64,000 nucleotides of DNA, from positions 80,627,357-80,691,356 of the forward strand of contig CM042017.1 in assembly GCA_023525715.1 (NCBI GenBank). The letters are read 5' to 3'. Shown piece by piece: positions 11,468-24,170 of this stretch. The first letter of the stretch is position 1; each line of letters opens with the position of its first letter. A program made the translations under genes and the position numbers. The DNA is from Cichorium intybus. Taxonomy: Eukaryota > Streptophyta > Magnoliopsida > Asterales > Asteraceae. The notes under the pieces were generated by a model, which saw only the letters and a list, made by a program, of their open reading frames with translations, made no database searches and was not told the DNA's origin.

Positions 11468-14400
11468 TGTCACACCCCCAAACTACGATGGCGGAATCGT
11501 CGGAGGGTGGAACGGCACATAGTATCACAACCATTGCATACATTGAAACATAAGTAGATAAACAACCATCATACATTATAATTGGAAATTTACATTGTTC
11601 AATAATATGTTTTTAGACCAATTACATTATGATATCAGAATAATCAAAAGAGACATCTTCGCGTCCCATCCAGAGGTTAGTCGTACCTGACTAATTGTTA
11701 CCTGAGAATACAAGTAATTTTGTAAATGTCAACATTACGTTGGTGAGTTCATAAGATTTTTGTAGTGAGAAATATAGTGATTCCTTTGTAAAAGCTCGTA
11801 GTGTAATAGCGAAAACGTTCGTAGTGTAATAATGAAAACGCTCGTAATGTAATAGCGAAAATGTTCGTAGTGTAATAGTGAAAAGCTCGTAGTGTAATAG
11901 TGTAAAACCATACTCATATGTATCTTGTTGGAATGTAGTTTTAAACTTCATAAAACTCATATCTATAAGTAAAATAGTACTTATATTTGTATATTCCGAA
12001 ATGTGGTTTTAATATCCATAATACTCGTAGAGAAATAGTGTAAACTTTCTTAGCGTAATAGTGAAAATCGCATAGTGTAGTAGTGAAAACCCATAGTGTC
12101 ATAGTGAAATAGTGAAAGTTCTCGTAATATGATAGCGATATATGTTTCGTAGTGAAATAGTGAAAGTTCTTGTTTGAGTCTTTGAAAGTGTAACATGTAG
12201 TTTCACACTTAAGTGAAACCATTTGGAGATACTTTCCCCAAATATAGGACGTTCGTTGTTAATTTGTGAGTTATTATAACCTTGCTATGACCTAGTGACC
12301 TGGCACGACGTTTTTCAGGCGTCGTAATAGTGAAAGACATTTGTCACCCTTGATCCGTCGATCGTAGTTGTAGCTAATAACCATAGGTGGGGATTGTCAA
12401 TCCCATATAGATCTATATACAACTATCCCGCTCATACATGATTAAGGTTATAATCCAGGAATTTAAGATGTACTCTTTTTAGTACCGTGAAGCAATGTCT
12501 CACAATATTACCCAACGCAAATGTCATATCCTTTTTCGTAGCGTGTTAAATACCGTTTTGTATTGAAATGAAAATCCCTTATGTTTGTAACTATCAAATT
12601 TGTCCATGATAATTATAGTGTATAAGTGTACTGAAAACCCATTTGTATTTGTAATTATCAAAATGTCAATGATAATTATAGTGTGTAATAATTATATTGT
12701 TACATAATTATCTTTAGCATATCTACCGTTTCTTGTCGTTCGTTCCATAAATTATACCCTTTATAATTTATATAATCATGTTTAGCATGTCTACTGTTTG
12801 TTGTCGTTTGTTCCATAAATTATACCCTTTATAATTTATATAAATGTTTCCCTTCGTATTGGTATATTTAGATCTAAAAGATGTCGATGAGTTGAAATGC
12901 ACGATTTCTTACATCTAAAACACTAAATATATACATGTCGAAGATAGTTTTAAAGTTCATACAATATGTCATGGTAAGAAGTTTATTTTAGTCGTTTTAT
13001 TTAAGTGATGACAACACTTTTTAAACCTCATCATTTTATAGGAAATAATAGTGATTTTTCTAAATGGTCATTCTTGTACTTATTACTAAAAATATAGTTA
13101 TTTTCGTTTTAAATACAACTTCTTTATAAAATAACATTTCCAAAACTTATTATGACATTATAAGTCCAAAAGTCATTATTACGTCGTAATAACAATCTTT
13201 TTACTAAATAGTAGTTTTGACGTAAAGATAGTGGCATCTTGTTTACTTAGACCATTTTAATAAGTGTATTTTCACATCCTTTGTCAAATATTCATATAAA
13301 GTATCATTTCCATGACTATTTTGTCAACCACATAAACTATAAAGTTTTGTTGGTGACAAATATGTGTAAACGTCTAGATGGTTATTTCCTTTGACTAAAT
13401 GTGTATTATAGCTTGTCATAATCCATTTTGTTTGTGCCAATCACTTTATAATAAGATGACTAAACCATGAACACATAATATTTCAAGAACATATCATAAC
13501 CTTTTCATAAATACATCATATTTATGGTTAAACTTGTATTCTCCCCCTAAAACTTGGATAAAAGTGAAAATGAGGGGTATGAACTCACCCTTGAAGCAAA
13601 TCTTGAGTTGGAGAAGAAAAGACCAAAGCTTAGCAACTTGGAGATGACTTGATCTTCAAGATGGTCTATGGTTCAAGATCAAGAATGTGAATAGAAAAAA
13701 AACCAAGAATGATGATACAAATGACATTGGAAACTTGGAATATACATGAACTTACCAAGATCTTCTTGAAAAACCCTTTGAAAGGCTTGAAACCACTTGC
13801 AAGTTCTTGATGATTTTAGAAAGAATGAGAGCAAATGAAGTTGGAGATCAAAGGAGGGTGTGAGAGGCCTTCCTTGGTCGAATTTATAGAGGTGGTGAGG
13901 AGAGTTGGATGATCTTGCATGTGGAAGTGTAGGATTTTGGAAATCTACTTTATTGATTTTTGTACAAATTTATATTAAAGAATGAGATATGTATCCCATG
14001 GAAGAGACTAGAGACTTGAACTAGGTCTAGGGTGTCTTGGAGGCATCATGGCCAGCCATGGGGGGTGGGTAGGGTGAGGGTTCTAGCCTTTTATAAATAA
14101 TACACAAGTATTATATAAATCTTGCTGTTTTTATAAAACGCGGTAAAACATTTTGCGTATTTTTATAAGTTTCCGGAGATATAATTACTAATAAGTATAT
14201 AAATCAATATTATACATAAAAATATCAGTAAACATCTATTTAGATTGATTCATAATTCGTTAGGCGAAGATATACGCGTTTAAGCGCGGTATTCTTCCGA
14301 ATACGCAATATTTGGCATTTTACCGGAAAATTAATCGGGCTTTGAAATTAAATACTAGACCATATTACGCTTCATAATATGTGTTCCGTTATTGCATATT

Positions 14401-14802
14401 TAATGTTTAAGGCACCACGTAATGCATTTTAATGCCCAATTCCTGTGTACGTTTATTGTTCCCAACGATTGAATTGTTGTAACTTTCACCTGCGAACTCC
14501 GTTTTTGACGTTCCATACGTCTACGGATTCGTGAGCACGAATACATCGTGTTATGGATATTATTAATACCAAAATAATATTTGTGTGATTATCGAATTTT
14601 TACGCTACTGTAGTTTATTATCCGTATTTACAGCGTTTACCCGATAATTGATTTCAACTAGTGTAAGTAGTATTATAATATTAAAAAAAATAACACAAAG
14701 ATTATGAAGTTTACACCTCAACATGTTAATCTAATGTGCGCTCTAGTTGACTTTTCTTGATTATTGTTGACTTATGTTGATAGATTTTTGACGGTTGTCA
14801 CA
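11468..14802 (-). repeat. 5' LTR of copy B
   Basis: 3335 bp. On the plus strand it begins TGTCACACCCCC and ends GGTTGTCACA, i.e. TGTGACA...TGTCACA style termini in minus orientation. It aligns along its length with the copy C LTR that starts at 17830. It contains tandem repeats at about 11794-11909 and 12580-12700 and a repeated AATTATACCCTTTATAATTT block at 12750-12840. No gene is seen in it. Confidence 0.88.
11794..11909. repeat. Minisatellite in LTR B, unit about 23-24 bp
   Basis: About five tandem units of the form TCGTAGTGTAATAGTGAAAA with a short variable link. The homologous array in LTR C has about eight units. It produces spurious minus-strand open frames rich in Tyr, Thr and Phe. 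Confidence 0.85.
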
Positions 14803-15084
14803 TAATGAATCTTTTTTCTAGTAGTTCGTGTAGTTGACTAGGTAGCTCCTGCATCTCCGCTGGGGCCAGTCTGTATTGAGACTTTTCTTCAGGGGCTGCT
14901 TCCGGGATCAAGTCGATTTTGAACTCGACTTTTCGTGTTGGTGATATCCCTGGAAGATATTCTGGAAATACATCAGGAAAGTCACGGACTTCTGGTATGT
15001 CTGTGATTTCCTCCATTTCCTTCTTCTTGTCGATGATGTGGGTTAAGAAGGCATAGGAATACCACCCTACTACTCTACTATGAT
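14803..15084 (-). pseudogene. Copy C protease-RT linker and RT start
   Basis: The minus-strand frame 15016-14798 matches the protease-RT linker (VFPEYLPG, YRLAPAEMQELPSQLHELLEK) and stops where the copy B LTR begins. The homologous piece of copy B is at 9337-9126. No catalytic residues of RT remain in this fragment. Confidence 0.85.
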
Positions 15085-15089
15085 GGAAT

Positions 15090-15852
15090 TGTTGGATTAG
15101 GTGTCTAAGCCATGACTTATAATTGTAATTATCTTGTTAATTGAAGCAAAGTCTATTTGGGTTGCCCTCATAGCTGGAGGATAGATGTAGAGTCAAATAG
15201 AGAGAGAGGTTGATTTATTAAGTGTTTAATAAATCAATAGAAATTAAATAAATAGTTTATTAATATATTTAAGTGTTAATATATTAATTAGAAACTATAT
15301 TAATTAATTAGAAATTAATCTGGAATTAATCAGATTTAATTCCATGATTAAATTAATTAATTAAAAGTGCAGGAACTGGTTTGTATTTATTCAATAGTTG
15401 AATAACTGGCAAACCAGTAGCCAGGGGCCAGATTTAGCGCCACCTAGGGGGCTTCCCTAGGGGTTGGCGAAACCCTAATTAGGGTTTAAGGGATCTGGTC
15501 CAAATGGGCAACAGGCTTGTCCATTAAGGGGGCACCTCTAGGGTTTCACTGGAGGCTATAAAAGGAACCCCCTGGGCACCCCAAAAACTTGCGCCACTTT
15601 CTAGACTCTCCAGAGACACTGCTGATTTCTCTCCTCCTTGCTTGGTTGTGACTTTCATTTGAGGAAGGATCTCTTTGCTGCTAGCTTCAAGAACAAGATC
15701 AAAAGGTTGGTAATTCTTGGTTTGATCTTTAGAAATTATTATTGGTCTTAGGTTTTATTATTATATGTTCATAGAAGAAAACATACATCTTTCTTAGGGT
15801 TGTATGTGAACTTAGGAATTTTATAGTTCATTGTTTGCTAGAAAACCCTTCA
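15090..15852 (+). mobile_element. Solo LTR of the LARD family
   Basis: 763 bp, beginning TGTTGGATTAGGTG and ending AACCCTTCA, flanked by perfect 5-bp direct repeats GGAAT at 15085-15089 and 15853-15857. It matches the LTRs at 44875-45639, 50633-51402 and 57267-58035. A TATA box (TATAAAA) lies at 15557-15563. With only one LTR and an intact target duplication it is a product of LTR-LTR recombination. Confidence 0.95.
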
Positions 15853-15857
15853 GGAAT

Positions 15858-17829
15858 TTCCTCCAGTGCTGATGAGTTGTTTCGCAATTGCATAGCCATA
15901 TACAGTGTAGAATTAAATAGACATTCGAATAATATATCCTACCCTAAGGCAACAACCAAACAAGGAACATGAAATAAGGCCAAATTAGGTATTCTCAGAC
16001 TATTCAATTTCTTATTGTATACAACGTTGATGGTACTCATACACACGATGAGGGTTTCGTTATTCAGTAAGTTTTCCCTAAGGTACGTACTACGGATAGG
16101 CAGCGAAATTTTGGTGTGTCTCTAGGCCTAAAGACTATTCAAGTGTCGTCTACGAAACGATTTACAAAATGATCGAGGATTTCTGGAGCTACAATTACTG
16201 TTGCGGATACTCTCACCATAATAGAACCATATTCGAAGAATATGTTTAGGGGTTCATTGTCTCTAGTGAAGGCGGTGAAAGTTCATGATAAAATGCGTCA
16301 TAACTCCTAGTGAATGAAGGTACTCTTGTGATAACCAAATGAAGTAGTAAGACAATGAAGAAGTTCATTATGATAAATCGTCAATGAGTGAACTCATATA
16401 AAACTATTTTGGTTATTATTTCGATAATTTATCCGACTGTTTAAGTCAATCCAATTGCAAATAGTAAGGAGTCGGAAAAATATGGGTTTAGGAGTTAGGA
16501 ACTCATTGTGAATCGTAAGGTAGAATACTACCTTAAAGAGAGGTGTGAAAGTATTGATCATTGAAAATGGGCATATTCTCAAGTTAGTGATTCTAGGAAG
16601 GCAATCCTTTAGACGATAGAGAATCATACATTTAAAACTTTCTTTCCTCAAAATAGAGGACATGATAAAACGTTTCATGGTGTGAATGCAGTTCCGTACC
16701 TTCTATAGAGTCAACGGTTATGTTATATGTGTGACTGTGGCGGAAGGGGATGTAATCCTTGATAACAATAAGGATACCGGCAATGTAAGAAGGACTCGAA
16801 TGAATGTATGAAACGTTATGGGTCGAAGGAGAACTCGAAGTTATAGGAAATTTTCGTGTGTCGGCGTAGTGCAAAGTTGAACCGGGAATGAAAAGTGTAA
16901 GGTCAAAGATTGTTCGAAAAACATGTGAATAATTTGGAAAGTGTAAGATGATGGTACACTTGAGGATATCACTCGTGTTTTTGAGGACCTTTAACTAAAA
17001 CTTAGAAGTTTTTGACATAAGGGGAAGCAGTTTGTGCATTATGATATACGAAGTAAAGATGGTCAGGTAACATTCCCAAAAGGGAAGTTTAGAATCAAGA
17101 GATATCTTAGCTTAAGTCGTAAGCTCAAGATGGAAAACGATCCTAAGGCTAACATCATAGCGCAAAAGGAAAGTCTCACATATCGATCAACTATGAGTAA
17201 ACTTCTGTGTCTCCTCGTGAGTCATATCGGGAATACTCACCAATGGTTTTCAAGTCGTGACTACTCATGGCGACTCAACTATCCGTTAACGTGTAGCTCT
17301 TGTTGTCGCCCTTGCCGGCATCGGAACCCTTTTCTTAGTCGTAACTCAGGTACGCAGACGATAAAGAGGTATCGCGATAATGTTGATACTAGTGTTAACT
17401 TAGGATTGTCAATAGTGGCTCATAATAATACTAATACTTATCAAAGTATTTATGTTAAACATTGACGTGGTTACTAATTACTGTGTGATTCCTGAGTGTT
17501 TACTCTGTTGTCTATTATGCTCACACTTAGTTATATGTCGGTCAAACCCTAGTCAAACGTAGTTGATCAGGCTACGTCTTCCCATAATTTGATAACATAT
17601 TATACTAAGTCTAATCATAATCTTCAACTTAAACTGTAATGTTCTTGTATTGTGATACTATCTCTGTTTGTATGTGTATACTTTCATATGAATATTAATA
17701 TATTTTAAAAGTATTATCGTATGTTTTTATAATTATTAGCCAGAGGTGTAAGTCCCTGTGTCTATAGTTGTATTTCTTACATGGAAGAATATACTTAGTT
17801 CGCTATAGACAATTGCTCTGATACCAATC
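15858..17829 (-). other. Copy C internal region, gag absent
   Basis: Co-linear with 9416-11467 of copy B and equally without recognisable gag or protease. Primer site at about 17815-17829 (ATACCAATC on the plus strand). Open frames at 16394-16874 (-) and 17034-17465 (+) have no recognisable domain, and the homologous frames in copy B are not conserved along their whole length. Confidence 0.6.
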
Positions 17830-18156
17830 TGTCACACCCCTAAACCACAATGGTGGAATCATCGGAGGGCGGAACGAATCATAGTATCACAACCATTGCA
17901 TACATTGAAACATAAGTAGAAAAACAACCATCATACATTAAAATTGGAAAGTTACATTGTTCAACTTTATGTTTTTAGACCAATTACAGTATGATATCAA
18001 AATAATCAAAAGAGATGTTTTCGTGTCCCATCCAGAGGTTACTCGTACCTGACTAATTTTTACATGAGAATACAAGTAATTTTGCAAGTGTCAACATTAC
18101 GTTGGTGAGTTCATAAGATTTTTGTAGTGAGAAACATAGTGATTCCTTTGTAAAAG

Positions 18157-18336
18157 ATCGTAGTGTAATAGTGAAAACATTCGTAGTGTAATAGTGAAAA
18201 TGTTCGTAATATAATAGTGAAAAAGCTCGTAGTGTAATAGCGAAAACCTTCGTAATGTAATAGCGAAAATGTTCGTAGTGTAATAGTGAAAAGCTCGTAG
18301 CGTAATAGTGAAAATGTTCGTAGTGTAATAGAGAAA
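18157..18336. repeat. Minisatellite in LTR C, unit about 23-24 bp
   Basis: About eight tandem units of TCGTAGTGTAATAGTGAAAA type, three more than in LTR B. Confidence 0.85.
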
Positions 18337-18854
18337 AACCATACTCATCTGTATCTTGTTGAAATGTAGTTTTAAATTCCATAAATCTCGTATGTATAAA
18401 TAAATCAGTACTTATATCTGTATCTTACCGAAATGTAGTTTTAATTTCCATAAAACCCGTATGTATAAGTAAAACCGTACTTATATTTTGTAAAGAGCAA
18501 CATGTAGTTTTATATTTACATAAAACCAATTGAAGATGTTTTTCCCCAAACTCAGGACGTTTGTTGTTGTTCATGTGAGTTATTATAACCTCGCTATGAC
18601 CTAGTGAACCTGGCACGACGTTCTTCAAGCATCGCTAGTGATAAGATATTTGTCACCCTTGACCCGTCGGTTGTAGTTGTATCTAACAACCATAGGCGGG
18701 GGTTGTCAATCCCATACAGATCTATATACAAGTATCCCGCTCATAATGATTAAGGTTATAATCCAGGACTTAATGTGTACTTTCTTTAGTACTGTGAAGT
18801 AATATCTCACATAACTACCCAACGTAAATGTCATATCCTTGTTTGTAGTGTAGT

Positions 18855-19110
18855 GATAACCCTTCGTAATTGTAATTATCAAATTGTCCATGATAATCAT
18901 AGTGTATAAGTGTATTGAAAACCCTTTTTGTATTTGTAATTATCAAAATGTCCATGATAATTATAGTGTGTAAATGTACTGAAAACCCCTTTTGTATTTG
19001 TAATTATCAAAAGGTCCATGATAATCATAGTGTGTAATATACTGAAAAACCGCTTTGCATTTGTAATTATCCAAATGTCCGTGATAATCATAGTGTGTAA
19101 TAATTATATT
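18855..19110. repeat. Tandem repeat in LTR C, unit about 60 bp
   Basis: Four units carrying TGTAATTATCAAAATGTCC followed by ATGATAATTATAGTGTG and a GAAAACC link. LTR B has two units at 12580-12700. Confidence 0.8.
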
Positions 19111-19342
19111 CTTATATAATTATCTTTTAGTATATATGCCGTTTCTTGTCGTTCCTTCCATAAATTATACCCTTTATAATTTATATAATTATCTTTAGTA
19201 TAAATGTCGTTTCTTGTCGTTCGTTCCATAAATTATACCCTTAATAATTTATATAAATGTTTTCCCATTATGTTGGTTTATTTAGATCTAAAAGATGTTA
19301 ATGAGTTGAAATACACGATTTCTTACATCAAAAACACTAAAC

Positions 19343-19456
<114 letters not shown>

Positions 19457-20875
19457 AGAGATAATTTTAAGGTCTTACAATATGTCATGGTAAGAAGATT
19501 ATTTTAGTCATCTTACTTAAGTGATGACAACACTTTTTAGATCTCATCGTTTTGTAGGAAATATTAGTGATTTTTCTAAATGATCATTCTAGTACTCATT
19601 ACTAAAAATATAGTCATTTTCGTTTTAAATACCAACTTCTTTATAAAATGTCATTTCTAAAACTCGTTATGACGTTATAATTCCAAATAATCGTTATTAC
19701 GTCATAATAACATTATTTTTACTAAATGGTAGTTTTGACATAAAGATAATGACATCATGTTTACTTAGACCATTTTAACAAGGTGTATTTCCACATCTTT
19801 TACTAAATGTTCATATGGAGTATCATATTCATGACCATTTCACCAACAACATAAATGATGAAGTTTTGCTGGTGACAAAAATGTGTAAAAGCCTTGATAG
19901 TTATTTCCTTAACTAAATGTGTATTATAGTTTACCATATTCCATTTTTCTGCCAACCACTCTATAATAAGATGACCAAACCATGTACACATAATATTTCA
20001 AGAACATAACATATAATCATATTATTTTTCAAGAATATATCATATACTTTTCAAGACATGTATTCTACCCCTAAAACTTGGATAAAAGTGAAAATGAGGG
20101 GTATGAACTGACCTTGGGTGTTAGATCTAAAGAACTTGGTGGAAGAAGTGAAGATTCAAGCTTGGGAGCCCGGATGACCCTTGGACAAAGCTATTATCCA
20201 ATGGATTTCCGTGAGTGTTAGTATGTAAAGGAGATGAAAGGGGTATTCGGAGTCTTAGAACCACTAGATGAGTAATACTTACCAAGTTGATTTGTAAGAA
20301 ACTTGAAGATGATGAATGGTGAAGCTTGGAGAACCTTTGGACAAAGCTATTATCCAATGGATTTTAGTGATTGCTAGTGTGTGTAAAAGAGATGAAAATA
20401 GTTTAATAGGTCTTAAAATCACTAGATGAACACAACTTACCAAGTTGTTTTGCAAAAACACTTGAAATAAAGGATGGTGGAGGATGGTGATGGTGGCCGA
20501 GAGTTTGAGAGGGTGGAGGAGGGTGGTGGTGAGCCGAGAATTAGACAGAGAGGGAGATAGTATAGTGAAAATGTGGCTAGTCAAAATGAGAATACCAAGT
20601 CTCTTTATTGGATTTTGGAAGATCTCACTTTTAAATTGTTTATTAAAACAAACAAATCCATTCTAGACTTCCATCCTAAGATCATGAATAGTAACTTAGG
20701 ATTCTGTTAGGGAAAGTGTGATCAGCCGATGGGGGTAGGGGGTGGGGTAGGTTAGTTTTTATAAATAGTGTCAAACTCTTATAAAAACAAGTGGTTTTTA
20801 TAAAATCGTAAAGCGTTTTAGCGTAATTTTATGAGTTTTTGAATAAATCTAAATAAATATTATGTATAAAAACAA

Positions 20876-20941
20876 GGGATGGGTTCAATGCAGAACTAAA
20901 ATAAACTGCCTAACTGCAGAACTTAAATTTTCACCGTTGAT
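20876..20941 (+). repeat. Left terminal inverted repeat of the Mutator-like element
   Basis: Begins GGGATGGGTTC and ends CACCGTTGAT. It pairs with the reverse complement of 41557-41622, with 13 mismatches and no gap. The bases outside (up to 20875) belong to LTR C. Confidence 0.88.
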
Positions 20942-22066
20942 CTAATTTTCATCATAAAGGGTATGATGGTCACATTAACATTCATATCCCAATTTCTGTT
21001 ACATGTACTTATCCTTTATCATGAGCGAAGATTTCATAAAGCATCATAAACCCATCGAACACTCAATTTTAATCGAATCTATTCCATATTTCGTTAACAA
21101 TAAGATCGAATCCTCAATTTCATTTGAATCGATTGAGAATCATACGAAGGAATGCATTATCCAGACGATTCGATAACAGCAATTGAAAGCAGTAGCAATG
21201 AAAGTACAGGTAATGTAAATCTTCTTAGGGTTTAATTTTCTTATTGAATCGTAATATTCATCAAATCTAGTCATGTTCGTTTAATATTAGTTGTTTCAAT
21301 CATACAGTAGTAACAATATACATCGAAATACCATTTTGTTGATGGATTTAATTACGAAATTGTTTATTGGTATGTCTGCTATTATTGTTACGTGATCGTA
21401 TTTCATCTTACGTGATCGTATTTCATCTGTAAAACATTGTGTTCATCAATGAACATATGTTCATCAATGAACATATGTTCATCAATGAACATATTGTTTA
21501 TTCGTATGTCTGATCGTATTTCATCTGTAAAACATTGTGTTCATCAATGAACATATGTTCATCAATGAACATATGTTCATCAATGAACATATGTTCATCA
21601 ATGAACATATTGTTTATTCGTATGTCTGCTATTGTTTATTCATCAATGAACATCAACCTACTTAATGTACGATATAACGATCGTATTATTCAAGTTTGAA
21701 TTATAAATTGGTTTATGCAAAATTGTTTATTTGTATGTCTGCTATTGTTCATCAATGAACATATGTTCATCAATGAACATATGTTCATCAATGAACATAT
21801 GTTCATCAATGAACATATGTTCACTAATGAACATATATTGATCAATGAACATATATTCATTGATTAACATCAACCTACTTAATGTATGATATAACGATCG
21901 TATTATGCAAGTTTGAATTATAATTTTGTTTATGGATTTACCTACAAAAATTTTTATCCGTATGGTGCTATAATGTTACGTGACATCTTTATATCATTAT
22001 GTTCACTAATGAACATATTTATACATTCATGTAGGTTCAAAATACATCCAACACAATGATAAATAT
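20942..22066. repeat. Left subterminal region with palindrome arrays
   Basis: There is no gene. Three clusters (21441-21492, 21539-21609, 21747-21860) of tandem ATGTTCATCAATGAACAT, a palindrome with 8-bp arms and a 2-bp centre, hold about 3, 4 and 5-6 copies. Between the clusters a longer block containing TTTATTCGTATGTCTGCTAT and CGATATAACGATCGTATTAT-like DNA is itself repeated, so the region grew by larger duplications too. The 22067 ATG of the transposase follows closely. Confidence 0.85.
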
Positions 22067-22301
22067 ATGAGTAAAGAAGAAGATTCTCCTGGGGGTACAA
22101 CATATTGGTTTCCTATTGTTAGTGATGGCATAGAACCAAAACCAGATGAACAATATAATACATTGGATGAATCTCAATATAAATACACTAAATATGCTGA
22201 AGCTGGTGGTTTCAATATCCGAAAAGAATCTATTAAGAAAGTGAAAGAAAATGTTTGCTATAGGTATATGGTTTGTGACAAGGCAGGTAAACCTCTTTTT
22301 G
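22067..22301 (+). pseudogene. FAR1/MULE transposase, N-terminal exon (FAR1 DNA-binding domain)
   Basis: Encodes the start of a FAR1-type zinc DNA-binding domain: an acidic-aromatic stretch, then YKYTKYAEAGGFNIRK and CYRYMVCDKAGKPLF. In intact proteins of this family the same domain continues with a basic KKRK...C..F block, which is found inverted at 25800-25650. The open frame runs on to 22378 only by chance into Athila DNA. ATG 22067 is the first Met and follows an AT-rich leader with no in-frame alternative. It would act in the nucleus, binding element ends. The rest of the gene is at 24171-25800 (-) and 35069-35934 (+). Confidence 0.82.
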
Positions 22302-23063
22302 TACGCATTATACCTGTGATATTGAGCACCAAGCAGTCCATCGTCCAAAAAGGGGTAACTCTTTCTCCCTTGCTTTGAAATAATTTTTGTACAACAGGGA
22401 CGTTGTACGATTTTAAGTGTGGGGTGTGGACGGTCGAAAGAGATATTTTTGAAATTTTTGCAGAAATGATCAATTTTTTAATTTTTAGCAATATTTTTCA
22501 AAATTTTTAATGAATTACAATTTTGAAATGAATGGTTTGTGATTGTGATAGCATTAGTATTTTTCAAGAAATACTATTTATTTGTGATCATACTATTAGT
22601 TAGTCAAATAAGTTGAGTTCTACGAGTTTAGAAGATTGAGCCGTTTTAGGATTGGAATTTAGGAAGGAAAAAGTCAGTCAGTGGCCTTTGTTGTTCGAGC
22701 CGGTAGGTCTAAAATGGGTGGGCCTTATGCACCTTACCACCTAAGATCGTCTGGTCTGGGATGGTATTTCTGAAAGCTCGCTACACGGACAACATCGAAA
22801 GTCATGGACAATTCCTTAATGGCCTTTAGAATCTGAACGAGTAAGTACACTTCACTGTGGACAGAAAGTTTGTAATCAAGGGTTCTTTAGAAAGCCATGA
22901 ATTCCAAAGAACAACTCAATTATGTTTTCACGAACTATTCCATTCTAACTCGAAGAGCAATAAACTTTGAAACTAAACACAGTCAAAAATTGTTCGATTC
23001 TCTATTATAATTTGTTAAAAACTCTCTTGCTTGGGGACAAGCAAGGCACAAGTGTGGGGTGTT

Positions 23064-24165
23064 TGATAACGCCTAGTGATATCAAGTATTTTAGGCGTTG
23101 TTGAGCCCTGTTCTTGGTAAAATTATATCAAATATGCATGGGTATTCTCACTTTTCGTGTCAGGACTTGTCTGGAGAAAAAAGAACAGAAACAGGGACTA
23201 AAGGTGTACAAAAGGAAAAAGTATGGAAAGAATGAAAAATCAAGAGAAGACGTACGCGCGCCGCGGATTTAACTTATGCGCGACGCGGGCGTAAGGCGGT
23301 GGAACACATTTGAATAACGAAAAAACGGGGAACAGATAAGTACGCGCGCCGCGGATTTCACTTATGCGCGGCGCGGTCACGGGAAATTTGCAACTATAAA
23401 TAGAGGCATTTCCAGCCGAAAACCCTAGCAAAGACCGGGTGTAAACATCGACCTAGAAGCTCTTTGACTCGAGAATTCCATTTCAGAAGCTATCATTTGG
23501 TATTTTCATGTTTTAGATTTTATTTAATTTTAGTTAAACATTTGTAAGCTTTGAGTTGAATCTTTGGGTGTGACAACCATTTATCTTCAGCTTAGGGTTC
23601 TGTTTTTAGTAGTATTTAGTTACTGATTTGATGTTGGATATTGGTCTGGGTGAATGAAATCATTCGGTTACATTAAATATTGATTTTTCGGTATTTTGGA
23701 TGTTAGTTTGTGTTTTGGTTGTTTGTTTGTGTGTGGATTTTGTTTATGACTTGGTTGGGACTGTTTCCCTTTGCTGAAAACAGTAGCTAACTCGGTTAGG
23801 TTAGGCATTAAACCTTGGCTATTAACTGTCTCATAGAACTGTTGGTTATTAGCTAGTTTATGCTTTGCTTGGTTTTTGCTAGTTTGAATGCCTTCAATTG
23901 CTTCTGATTCAGAGATGTCCTTCTGAGTTTAGAAAGTAACTAGGTCATTTGAGCTTGGCTAAACTTGGCTTGGGTGTTGGAATATTGTTTCGAGGTAGAA
24001 AGATAGAAATTAGTTCCTCCGACTATAGCTGTGACACTATTAGTTGGCAATCTCTCATCTAGGCTAACCACGTAGCTCCTGTGGATCGACCCTGACTCCA
24101 CTATACTAGTGAATGTTAGGTTATCTCTTATTTTTGACCGCGTGACGACCTCTGCGTGCACGTCA
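23064..24165 (+). repeat. Athila 3' LTR
   Basis: 1102 bp, TGATAACGCC...GCACGTCA, the same length as the 5' LTR at 33962-35063 and in opposite orientation. I see scattered substitutions of the order of one percent. The five bases after it (24166-24170, AATCA) are the reverse complement of those after the 5' LTR. The LTR contains two GC-rich blocks around 23251-23290 and 23340-23380 (CGCGCGCCGCGG...TGCGCG). Confidence 0.95.
23395..23403 (+). promoter_or_regulatory. TATA box of the Athila LTR
   Basis: CTATAAATAG just downstream of the GC-rich blocks, at the position expected for the LTR promoter. The 5' LTR copy is at 34724-34733 on the minus strand. Confidence 0.65.
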
Positions 24166-24170
24166 AATCA

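Larger units (their letters stand above)
7309..14802 (-). mobile_element. Ty3/gypsy chromovirus copy B (Tekay type), lacking gag
   Basis: Reading on the minus strand: 5' LTR 14802-11468, an iMet-type primer site at about 11456-11466, 2 kb of unassigned internal DNA, then end of protease, RT, RNase H and integrase remnants. It is truncated on the left by insertion of copy A. The 5' LTR abuts the RT region of copy C, so B is inserted in C. The expected target duplication base string next to the LTR is CATTA (minus strand); its partner is outside the window. Confidence 0.85.
22304..24165 (+). mobile_element. Athila 3' end: 3' non-coding region and 3' LTR (displaced by inversion)
   Basis: Holds non-coding DNA with two AAGTGTGGGGTG-like tracts, the second (about 23051-23063) directly before the LTR as polypurine tract, then the LTR. 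It is the missing 3' part of the minus-strand Athila at 25803-35063. No open frame is recognisable in 22380-23063. Confidence 0.88.

Noticed and set aside
11691..12222. Minus-strand frames rich in Thr, Tyr and Phe (also 18053-18382)
   Set aside because: They arise from the 23-24 bp LTR minisatellite; frame and length change with copy number between LTR B and LTR C.
21441..21860. Regularly spaced repeats that look like a CRISPR array
   Set aside because: The repeats are themselves palindromic 18-mers set almost end to end, without unique spacers, in a plant transposon. No cas genes are present.
22304..24165. An independent second Athila insertion in opposite orientation
   Set aside because: The flanking AATCA/TGATT relation, complementary content (only the 3' end here, only the rest there) and equal LTR length all point to one element cut by an inversion.
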